Shown: piece by piece, positions 1 through 5,823 of the stretch
How positions within the stretch are numbered: position 1 is the stretch's first letter
Layout: every line of letters begins with the position of its first letter
DNA from: Acidobacteriota bacterium
GTDB lineage: Bacteria; Acidobacteriota; Terriglobia; Terriglobales; Acidobacteriaceae
Reading direction: 5' to 3'
DNA length: 5,843 bases
Assembly: GCA_021851465.1 (NCBI GenBank)
Contig: JAJZDL010000181.1
Span: 1-5,843 of the forward strand
Notes under the pieces: generated by a model
The model's input: the letters and a program-made list of their open reading frames with translations, nothing else
The model's database searches: none
Told to the model about the DNA's origin: nothing
Translations under genes and position numbers: made by a program

Positions 1-902
1 GATTCGACCGAGGCCTTGATCTTCGTCTCATCCTGCTTTTGCACGCAGGCCGCCAACGGGGCCGCATCCAACTTCAGCCGCGCGCCCTCGTCCAGGGCGA
101 TTTTATCCAGCGTCTGGTCGGCCTTGGCCACGGTCTTCTCCGCGCCGGCCATCTCCGCGGCATGGGCGTGGACGTAGTCGACGAACTCCCAGTACCCCGC
201 CGTGCTCCCCGCCGCAAGACAGTTGGCATCCACCGCCGCGTGCATCGCCCAGGGATGCAGTTCCACGAGTGGCAGGTCGCGGTACACCACGCGCACCTGG
301 TCCTTGTAGCGGTTCAGCACCGCGGGAAAGAGCAGCGCATTCATCTGCGCGCAGAACGGGCACTCCAGGTCGTCGAAGCCGACGATGAGGACCGGCGCAT
401 TGGGCGGCCCGCCGCGCGCTGGACGACCCTCCACGGACACCTTGTCCCGCGGATCCTGGCTCAGATCGAACTTGTTGAACTGCGCCAGCGTCTTGCCATC
501 GGTCGAGATCAGGAACGGCAACGGCTTGGTCGAATTGTCATTCGATGTGAAGGTAACTAAGATCTCGTCGTAGCCTGGAATCTCGCCCTGCGTGGGCACA
601 CCGAACGAGATCGTATAGTCCAGCGAGATCTGCGACTTGCTGCGGATCATCACCTCGATCCGGCGCGCCATCTCCGGCGACAACTTAACCCCCGCCTGCA
701 CTGGCTGGGAAACTCCCGCCGGTGCGCCCGTGGAGCGCGCGGCAGACGGCACAGCGCCCTGGGCGTTGCCTTGGGCCGAAGTCTGAGTAGGGGTCTGCGC
801 ATGGCAACCCAGGGCCGCCAGCAATACGATCAACGCGAGAGAACGCAACGGCCTGACCCCTTTCAGCACAATCCCGATTATCTCACGCACGTCACTCCCC
901 AT
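1..902 (-). CDS. Exported DsbA/DsbC-like thiol-disulfide oxidoreductase (C-terminus outside window)
   Basis: About 300 codons are present and the frame is open to base 1, so the gene is partial at its 3' end. Reading from the ATG at 902, a basic stretch (VLKGVRPLRS) is followed by a hydrophobic core (LALIVLLAALGC) and HAQ. This is a signal peptide, cut either after HA or, less likely, as a lipoprotein at the Cys. A Gln/Ala/Thr/Pro-rich linker follows to about residue 70. Residues ~73-165 form a small domain (IPGYDEILVTF at 108-118, LISTDGK at 131-137) that resembles the DsbC/ScsC N-terminal dimerisation domain; that resemblance is my inference. A thioredoxin-fold domain starts near 170 with VLIVGFDDLECPFC; the redox motif is C181-P-F-C184. 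Next come VRVVYRDLPL and HPWAMHAA, typical of the DsbA-like (Thioredoxin_4) family. The cis-proline loop would lie beyond the window. The likely role is periplasmic disulfide formation or isomerisation. It lies downstream of lptD on the same strand, separated by 229 bp that contain a repeat, so co-transcription is uncertain. The start is ATG 902 or GTG 890. Family call firm; exact subtype uncertain. Confidence 0.9.
   Translation of the reverse strand, partial: MGSDVREIIGIVLKGVRPLRSLALIVLLAALGCHAQTPTQTSAQGNAQGAVPSAARSTGAPAGVSQPVQAGVKLSPEMARRIEVMIRSKSQISLDYTISFGVPTQGEIPGYDEILVTFTSNDNSTKPLPFLISTDGKTLAQFNKFDLSQDPRDKVSVEGRPARGGPPNAPVLIVGFDDLECPFCAQMNALLFPAVLNRYKDQVRVVYRDLPLVELHPWAMHAAVDANCLAAGSTAGYWEFVDYVHAHAAEMAGAEKTVAKADQTLDKIALDEGARLKLDAAPLAACVQKQDETKIKASVE
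895..900 (-). promoter_or_regulatory. Possible Shine-Dalgarno favouring the GTG start of the oxidoreductase
   Basis: On the minus strand GGGGAG (900-895) lies four bases before an in-frame GTG at 890-888. The ATG at 902-900 has no purine-rich site in front of it (the preceding bases are CGAACTCCC). The true start may therefore be GTG 890, four codons inside the ATG. Both starts leave the signal peptide intact, so the mature protein is unaffected. Confidence 0.4.
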
Positions 903-959
903 GGGAGTTCGGCCGCGGGGACGCCGGTTGCCCAGCCGATCGTCTCCACTGCCCCCCAA

Positions 960-981
960 CCGGGCCGAAGAAGCTGCCCGG
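960..981 (-). other. Small GC-rich hairpin in the leader of the oxidoreductase gene
   Basis: CCGGGC (960-965) and GCCCGG (976-981) are perfect inverted repeats around a 10-base loop. On the minus strand this lies about 58 bases before the ATG at 902. There is no T-run after it, so it does not look like a classical intrinsic terminator. It could be a leader structure or chance in GC-rich DNA. Confidence 0.3.
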
Positions 982-1044
982 AAACAGTGCCTTTCACCGA
1001 AGATTTATGAATTGCCACTCTGACCGCAACATCCTTTGAGACTT

Positions 1045-1133
1045 GTCATTCTGAGCGCAGCGAAGAATCCCCGTATTTCGTCGTTGCATGTCTCCTCGTT
1101 GAACGCCAGCCCTGTCGTTTCTGGACAGCTTCT
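1045..1133. repeat. Interspersed repeat, copy 1, abutting the lptD stop codon
   Basis: This 89-bp segment matches 5736-5823 in direct orientation with nine mismatches and one single-base gap by my hand alignment. The first ~43 bases, from GTCATTCTGAGCG to TTCGTCGTTGC, differ at only two positions. The core TTCTGAGCGCAGCGAAGAAT is of a kind scattered through many Acidobacteriota genomes; this is from memory, not a search. ATTCT and AGAAT within the core form a short inverted repeat. On the minus strand the copy starts inside the lptD stop codon (TAG 1134-1132, followed by AAGCTGTCC), so it forms the lptD 3' region. A minus-strand open frame through it gives the peptide FFAALRMT, which is a by-product of the repeat and not a gene. 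Confidence 0.85.
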
Positions 1134-3948
1134 AAAAGACCTGCTGCGAGTGCCGCAGGTTGCCCGCGCTGCCGATATTGGCCAGTGTGAAGCTGAACTT
1201 ATAGCCATTGTCGTTGCGCGCCGTTCCCAACTCGTACTTGCTGTACTCCATGCTGATGCCACAGCAGTTCCAGTTGTATGCGGTCTGGATGGCGCCATAC
1301 TGCACGGTCCCCAGATCCAGGTCGATGCCGGCGCTGGTCGCCGCGCTGAGGCCCGCCTTGGTGGGATCGCGAAAGCCGAAGCGGACGCGCATCTGGGTGA
1401 AGTCGGCCACCGTCGACAAGACCCCCTCGACATACGAGCGCGCCGGAGCGTTCAACCGGGCAACGCTCACCCCGGCAAAGACGTCGCTCTGGTGTACATC
1501 CACATACAGGTTGTTTGCCGTGAACTTCCGGTAACATCCACTGGTGGCCGCGCTCTGGGTAACGGCGGAGGACGCGGCGCAGGTGTCGTAGTCGAAATCC
1601 CACTCGACATCGGTCTTCTCCGAGGTCCTCACCCGGAGCCGCGAGATCAGCGGCGAGATGTCGCGCGGCCGCGTCATGAATGCAATCCCGGAAAAATCCA
1701 GCGTGGTGTCCAGAATGCTGCGCGGGCCAGTCGTCACCGCGCCCCCGAAGCTCGGGTTGAAAAAATACTTCTGCGCCACGCGCCAACTGATCCACTCCCG
1801 GTTGCCGCAGACCGGCTCGCTCGCATTGGTTCTGTTCGCGGCCTCGCCGGGTTCCGTCGCGTCCTCACCGCCGGCCGCGCCGAGGATGTCCGTCGCGTCC
1901 GCCACGGAGTCCGGCGCGCGACAGGGGCGTGCCCCCGTCGCGTTCCTGTGCAGAAAGAGCCGCTGCGTCACGCCGTACTCGATCTCGTTGGTGTCGCTGG
2001 CGACGTCGACCATGTCGAAGCGCAGCACGTCGGGAAAGTTGTCGATGCCGTTCACAAAGCGGTAGATCAGCTCCGGCTCGATGGTGTGCTTCACCTCGTG
2101 GCGCAACAGCCGCTTCAGAAACCCCGAGTCGAAGGTGCGTTCCAGAATCGGCGGGCGCACGTCCACCTGCATCTCCACATCGGTGCGGTTCAGCGAAGCC
2201 TGGCTCTCGATCGGCACCCCAGGCACCCCAGGCACCCCAGGAATCCGGCTCCGGCTGTAGAACGTCTCCCGCCCCGCCACCGCAGGCCGCACAGACCATC
2301 CATCGAAGTGCAGGGGGTAGGCCGCCTCCGGACGCACGTCCAGCCGCTCCACCATGCCGCTGGTGACGAAGCCCGGCTGGGCACGCTTCAACGCCGTCAG
2401 CGAACTGTCCATGTTCCACTCCAGCCGGGTCGATCCCAGTTCGTGGTCGCCTGCGGCAAACTCCAGCGACGGCGCATGGAAGATATGCACCTGTTCCTCC
2501 GCCTGCAGCGGCACCGTCGTCGCAATCCGCTTCTCGCCCTGGTAGCGGTCCCCCTCCAGCGAGACCGACATGTCGTCCCACTCCCGCGTTGCATAGATCG
2601 TCGAGTTCACGTCGGTCGACACCGCCTCGTTGAAGTTGGTGGAGAACGCCTCGCGGTAGGGAAAGGAACTGAGGTACTCAACGTCCACCACCGCTCGCGC
2701 CTGCACCGGCGGCGACTCCTCGGATGCCGCACCGGGCAGCACAGGGCCCGGGTCCACGAGAAAATCGCGCCGCCCGGAGAAGACAACGTCGGTGCCGCTC
2801 TGGTTGATGTAGGTCCCCCCCGGCGGCGTATATCCGCGATCCAGCAGCGCGCTGTAATGCGACGTGGCGAAGTCCTGCCCGGCCCCGCGGTAGTGGAAGC
2901 CCGCCATCTGCTCCCAGCCGCGCGCCGAGTAGAAGATCGTGCCCAGCGTCAGATCCGTGCTGCGGTTGATCGACCAGTAGACCTGCTCGCCGACCGTCTC
3001 GCCATAGCTCGCCGAGTTGAAGCCGATCTCCGGGATCAGAATCCCGCTCTGCCGCTCGTTCGCATCCAGCGGATGAGTCACATACGGCAGCCACAACACC
3101 GGAAGGCTCATCAGGTGGAAGATGCTGTTCGACGCGCGCGCCTTCTCCGCGTCCACGCTGAACTCCGCGCCCGATAGCAGCCAGTCCGGGCGCGGCAACA
3201 GGCACGACGTCACCGTCCCGTTGTAGACCTGGTACTCCCGCGGCCCCGTCTTCGCCACCATCTTGCCGGTAAACAGAAATGGATTGCCGTTGGCATAGAC
3301 GGCGCGCTGGCCCGCCGCCGCCCCGCCTGTTGTGGACTTCGGCTTGGGTTTCATCCCCACAGAACCCGTCACATCGTAGAACTGCCCCACCTGCGTCCGC
3401 ACGTTGATCGTCCCGTGGCTGGCGTGGATCTCCTCGTCGTTCTCCCCGCCGGTCACCAGCAGATGCCCAGTCAACCTCGTCTCGCCCGTATCGTTGTCGT
3501 ATTCGATGTGGTCCGCCTGCAAGGTCCGGTCGCCGTAGGTCACCACCGCATGGCCGTCCAGGACATACACGCTGCCCGTGTTCGACTGCGTGTCCGCCTC
3601 CATATGGACCGGCGTCCCTTCATCGGTCGCTGCAATCGGCTCCGCATCGGGATAGGGCGATGCTCCCGGTGCATTGGGCAGAGCATCGCCCTTAGCATCG
3701 ACCGGCGCGGCAGGCGCTGCCGCCGAGGGTGCCGTTGTAGCAGTACGCGCAGCCTCGCCGTTGGCCGACGCGCCCTGCGTAGGCCCCGCCTGCGATGCAC
3801 TCGTCGCAGGAGGTGCCGCACTCGTCACCTCCTGCGCCGCAAGATGAGCAAAACTTGTCGCGCCCCCCGTGATACTTATGAAGAAGCAGGCGCTCCTCAG
3901 CGCCTGCGCAAGGTTGAATCGCCCATCAACATGTATGGCACGCACCAC
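1132..3948 (-). CDS. lptD: LPS-assembly protein LptD (outer-membrane lipopolysaccharide translocon)
   Basis: The product is 938 residues, somewhat longer than E. coli LptD (about 784). LptD forms the outer-membrane barrel that, plugged by LptE, receives lipopolysaccharide from the periplasmic Lpt bridge and inserts it into the outer leaflet. Residues ~11-39 look like a signal peptide (ALRSACFFISITGGA, then HLAAQ). Residues ~40-108 are a low-complexity Ala/Pro/Thr stretch. Residues ~110-270 are the LptA/OstA-like domain (VHMEADTQSNTGSVYVLDGHA, LQADHIEYDNDTGETRLTG). The barrel begins with SLPVLWLPYVTHPLD (281-295) and RQSGILIPEIGF (299-310), the family signature, and ends QQVF, with the usual C-terminal aromatic. 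C249 in TSCLLPRPDW aligns with E. coli C173, and C895-C896 with the adjacent C724-C725 pair. No counterpart of C31 is seen. A stop lies at 3960-3958, so the start must be GTG 3948, GTG 3945 or internal; AAAGG (3953-3949) is the only weak ribosome site. Antisense frames are long open shadows. Confidence 0.96.
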   Translation of the reverse strand: MVRAIHVDGRFNLAQALRSACFFISITGGATSFAHLAAQEVTSAAPPATSASQAGPTQGASANGEAARTATTAPSAAAPAAPVDAKGDALPNAPGASPYPDAEPIAATDEGTPVHMEADTQSNTGSVYVLDGHAVVTYGDRTLQADHIEYDNDTGETRLTGHLLVTGGENDEEIHASHGTINVRTQVGQFYDVTGSVGMKPKPKSTTGGAAAGQRAVYANGNPFLFTGKMVAKTGPREYQVYNGTVTSCLLPRPDWLLSGAEFSVDAEKARASNSIFHLMSLPVLWLPYVTHPLDANERQSGILIPEIGFNSASYGETVGEQVYWSINRSTDLTLGTIFYSARGWEQMAGFHYRGAGQDFATSHYSALLDRGYTPPGGTYINQSGTDVVFSGRRDFLVDPGPVLPGAASEESPPVQARAVVDVEYLSSFPYREAFSTNFNEAVSTDVNSTIYATREWDDMSVSLEGDRYQGEKRIATTVPLQAEEQVHIFHAPSLEFAAGDHELGSTRLEWNMDSSLTALKRAQPGFVTSGMVERLDVRPEAAYPLHFDGWSVRPAVAGRETFYSRSRIPGVPGVPGVPIESQASLNRTDVEMQVDVRPPILERTFDSGFLKRLLRHEVKHTIEPELIYRFVNGIDNFPDVLRFDMVDVASDTNEIEYGVTQRLFLHRNATGARPCRAPDSVADATDILGAAGGEDATEPGEAANRTNASEPVCGNREWISWRVAQKYFFNPSFGGAVTTGPRSILDTTLDFSGIAFMTRPRDISPLISRLRVRTSEKTDVEWDFDYDTCAASSAVTQSAATSGCYRKFTANNLYVDVHQSDVFAGVSVARLNAPARSYVEGVLSTVADFTQMRVRFGFRDPTKAGLSAATSAGIDLDLGTVQYGAIQTAYNWNCCGISMEYSKYELGTARNDNGYKFSFTLANIGSAGNLRHSQQVF
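2213..2239 (-). repeat. Three perfect 9-bp tandem units inside lptD
   Basis: GGCACCCCA on the plus strand occurs three times without change at 2213-2221, 2222-2230 and 2231-2239. In the protein it gives a Pro-Gly-Val repeat at residues ~570-579 (IPGVPGVPGVPI), between two barrel segments. The unit length is a multiple of three, so gain or loss of a unit would keep the frame and only change a turn or loop length. Confidence 0.85.
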
Positions 3949-3997
3949 CCTTTGAGGTTAAACGATTTCGCGGAAGTGAGTTTGAGCTTTGAGAAAA
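3949..3997. promoter_or_regulatory. Divergent 49-bp intergenic region between lptD and the RDD gene
   Basis: Both genes start from this short, comparatively AT-rich gap, so it should hold at least parts of two promoters and ribosome sites. No convincing -35/-10 pair could be assigned on either strand. TTTGAG occurs three times in the same direction, at 3951-3956, 3981-3986 and 3988-3993. GGAAGTGAG (3972-3980) lies eight bases before a TTG codon at 3989 that is in frame with the RDD gene, so it could serve as its ribosome site if TTG is used. Confidence 0.4.
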
Positions 3998-5617
3998 ATG
4001 GGACCCGCGCTGCTTGACCACGACCCGCTCGCCCCTGCCTTTGCCGAAGCGCGCAGCGATTCCCCAGTCGCGCCCGCTCAGTCGTTCGCCTCCTTCAGCG
4101 GCAGCACGCAAACCGCGTCCACCGAGGCCCTCCGCCGCCAGGTCGCCGAGCGCCTCGCCGAGCACCGCGGACGCCGCAACCCTGCTCAGCCCCAATCCGC
4201 AAGCGCGCTCGCGCACGCCGCCGCCCGCTCCGCACCCACGCGCTCGGACCGCATCGCCGCCGCCGTCGCCCAGCGGTACGCCCACTCCCCAAGCTACCGC
4301 GAATACCTTGCCGCCGAGGCAGAACGGGCCACGCAGCAGGCACGCGCAGCGGCAGAGATCGCCACGCTCAATGCCCAGGCCGTCGCTCAGGCTCAACAGC
4401 AGCTCCTCGATTCCTTCAACCGGAACGCCCCCACACAGGACGACACACGGGCCCAGCTCCCGGTCGAGCGCACCCTCTGGCCCGAACCACAACCCGGCCC
4501 GCCGGCCGCCCCCGCCGTAAGCACACGGTCCTCCAGCCCATTCGCACACCCCACGCACACCGCAAGGCGCACCTCGCATCCCCCCCACGCCAACCCGCAA
4601 TCCAGCGCTCCCGGCCTCACCATCCGCCTCTTTGAAGACGCCGCCAGCCACACCGAACATCCCGCTCTCGCCGCCTCCAGCGCACACCCCGCATCGCAAC
4701 AGGAGCACAACGACGACGAAGCGCGCGCCCTCGACGAAGAGATCGCATTCCGCCAATCGCCCGTATTCGAGGAGCCCGTCGGCCCCTCCATGCCGCTGCC
4801 CGCCAACCTCATCGAGTTCCCCCGCCAGCTCGTCGCCCCGCGCAAGGCCCGGCCCCGTTGCGCCGAAGGCCCGCTGCGCGCCGCCGACTCTGCCCCCGCA
4901 GACGGACAGTTGCGCATCTTCGAGGTCGATCCGGCGCTGATCTCCACCACGCCAGCCCCAGCCAACTCCACCCCCGCGCCCCAGTGGACCTCTATCTGGC
5001 TCGATGCACCCGGCCCTGCGGAGGCGCCGCCAGATCGCGCGGGCCACCCTGCAAGCCGCCAGCCCGACGCCGACACCGATGCCGACACCGATGCCGACCC
5101 CGATGCCGGCGCCACCCCGCTGCCCCAGATCGCCTCCATCGCACGCCGCCTCCTGGCCGCGGCTATCGACGCCTCTTTCATTCTCGCCGCATTGGTCGCC
5201 TCAGCCGCCACGTTCCTGCTCGCTGCCCGCCACGCCATCCTCGGGCAAATAGCCGCTTCTTCACGCCTCGCCATCGTGCCCATCGCGGCACAGCTCGGTC
5301 TCCACACAGGGCCACAACCGGGGCTTCAGCCCCGCATGGCTGTGGCCGTCGCGGCTCTCGCTCTCATGCTCCTCGCGCTCCTCTACCAGGCGCTCTTCTT
5401 CACCTTCGCCGACGCCACCCCGGGAATGCGCGCCGCCCGCATCGCCCTCTGCACCTTCGACGATGAAAATCCCACCCGTCCGGCCCTGCGCCGCCGCATC
5501 CTGGCCCTCCTCGTCTCCGCCTGCCCGCTCGGCCTCGGCCTGCTCTGGGCAACGCTCGACGAAGACCGGCTCGCTTGGCACGACCGCATCACCCGCACCT
5601 ACCAGCGCAGCTATTAG
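3998..5617 (+). CDS. RDD-family membrane protein with long disordered N-terminal region
   Basis: The product is 539 residues from ATG 3998; an in-frame TTG at 3989 would add three. The function is not known. The C-terminal ~165 residues are an RDD domain: IARRLLAAAIDASF (381-394) supplies the Arg and first Asp within TM1 (~385-410); TM2 is ~447-470 (MAVAVAALALMLLALLYQAL); FADATPGMRAARIAL follows with D472 and the TPG-M-R motif; TM3 is ~501-520; and the end LDEDRLAWHDRITRTYQR matches the family's usual terminus. RDD proteins are poorly characterised; some are proposed transporters or ion/proton antiporters. The N-terminal ~375 residues are Pro/Ala-rich and probably cytoplasmic and largely disordered. 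Within them residues ~83-140 (SDRIAAAVAQRY to QQQLLDSF) should form a long helix or coiled coil. Three hydrophobic islands stand out: LTIRLFED (207-214), ANLIEFPRQLV (269-279) and QLRIFEVDP (304-312). Nothing suggests co-transcription with a neighbour. Confidence 0.88.
   Translation: MGPALLDHDPLAPAFAEARSDSPVAPAQSFASFSGSTQTASTEALRRQVAERLAEHRGRRNPAQPQSASALAHAAARSAPTRSDRIAAAVAQRYAHSPSYREYLAAEAERATQQARAAAEIATLNAQAVAQAQQQLLDSFNRNAPTQDDTRAQLPVERTLWPEPQPGPPAAPAVSTRSSSPFAHPTHTARRTSHPPHANPQSSAPGLTIRLFEDAASHTEHPALAASSAHPASQQEHNDDEARALDEEIAFRQSPVFEEPVGPSMPLPANLIEFPRQLVAPRKARPRCAEGPLRAADSAPADGQLRIFEVDPALISTTPAPANSTPAPQWTSIWLDAPGPAEAPPDRAGHPASRQPDADTDADTDADPDAGATPLPQIASIARRLLAAAIDASFILAALVASAATFLLAARHAILGQIAASSRLAIVPIAAQLGLHTGPQPGLQPRMAVAVAALALMLLALLYQALFFTFADATPGMRAARIALCTFDDENPTRPALRRRILALLVSACPLGLGLLWATLDEDRLAWHDRITRTYQRSY
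5066..5113 (+). repeat. Four imperfect 12-bp tandem units in the RDD gene
   Basis: The units are GACGCCGACACC, GATGCCGACACC, GATGCCGACCCC and GATGCCGGCGCC. They encode DADT, DADT, DADP and DAGA (residues 357-372). This acidic spacer lies directly before the RDD membrane domain, which begins at about residue 381. The unit keeps the reading frame, so the number of copies could vary between strains without breaking the gene. Confidence 0.85.
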
Positions 5618-5632
5618 TGCCGATAGTGCCGA
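5615..5632 (+). repeat. Tandem 9-bp duplication that doubles the RDD stop codon
   Basis: TAGTGCCGA occurs at 5615-5623 and again immediately at 5624-5632. The first TAG is the stop of the RDD gene. Because the unit is nine bases long the second TAG is in the same frame and acts as a back-up stop two codons later. It is probably a small slippage duplication. Confidence 0.8.
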
Positions 5633-5671
5633 TCGACCCACACTCCAATCGCAAGTAACGGATCAATATAA

Positions 5672-5694
5672 GCCGATCGCCCTTCGCGATCGGC
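5672..5694. terminator. Perfect 9-bp hairpin downstream of the RDD gene, possible terminator
   Basis: GCCGATCGC (5672-5680) pairs perfectly with GCGATCGGC (5686-5694) around the loop CCTTC. It lies 54 bases after the RDD stop and, if a minus-strand gene ends at 5823, between two convergent genes. There is no T-run on the plus side. On the minus side it is followed by TTATATTGATC, which is AT-rich but not a true U-tract. A transcription end or RNA-stabilising stem is plausible; a protein-binding palindrome is an alternative. Confidence 0.5.
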
Positions 5695-5735
5695 CTGCGC
5701 AACCGACTGCACCGTTGAGAATTTCCCCCACTGCC

Positions 5736-5823
5736 GTCATCCCGAGCGCAGCGAAGAATCCCCGTATTTCGTCGTTGCTTCTTTCCTCGTTGAGCGCCGG
5801 TCCTGTAGTTTTGGACAGCTTCT
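5736..5823. repeat. Interspersed repeat, copy 2
   Basis: This 88-bp copy corresponds to 1045-1133 in the same orientation. The stretch GAGCGCAGCGAAGAATCCCC and on through GTATTTCGTCGTTGC is unchanged. Differences are concentrated in the middle (CTTCTTTCC versus CATGTCTCC) and one T or C is missing before TGGACAGCTTCT. The two changes in the opening bases (ATCCC for ATTCT) weaken the short inverted repeat seen in copy 1, so that stem is not preserved here. Like copy 1 it ends at a stop codon on the minus strand (TAA 5825-5823, followed by GAAGCTGTCC). Confidence 0.85.

Noticed and set aside
39..560. A 173-codon plus-strand open frame
   Set aside because: It lies opposite the oxidoreductase, whose minus-strand frame shows a signal peptide and a CPFC active site. 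The plus-strand product has no recognisable motif.
903..1044. A small gene between lptD and the oxidoreductase
   Set aside because: No frame here has a start with a ribosome site and a plausible protein composition. The frame of the oxidoreductase itself is open upstream to about 1008, but only by way of rare starts before the signal peptide.
1005..1433. A minus-strand frame ending in a FFAALRMT-type peptide
   Set aside because: Its tail is the translation of the interspersed repeat and its body lies in another frame of lptD. Such peptides are a known by-product of this repeat type.
1036..3177. A 713-codon open frame on the plus strand
   Set aside because: It is antisense to lptD, which has clear family signatures along its length. 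The antisense product is a His/Arg/Val-rich composition typical of shadows in GC-rich genes and shows no recognisable domain.
3949..3997. A defined sigma-70 promoter for either divergent gene
   Set aside because: TTGAGG at 3952-3957 could pass as a -35 box, but no acceptable -10 box lies at the right distance. Nothing better was found on the minus strand.
3926..5047. A 373-codon open frame on the minus strand
   Set aside because: It is antisense to the RDD gene, is extremely Gly/Arg-rich, and overlaps the start of lptD. It has the look of an antisense shadow of Pro/Ala codons.
5066..5113. Short regular repeats as a CRISPR array
   Set aside because: The units are 12 bp, directly adjacent without spacers, and in frame within a coding region.
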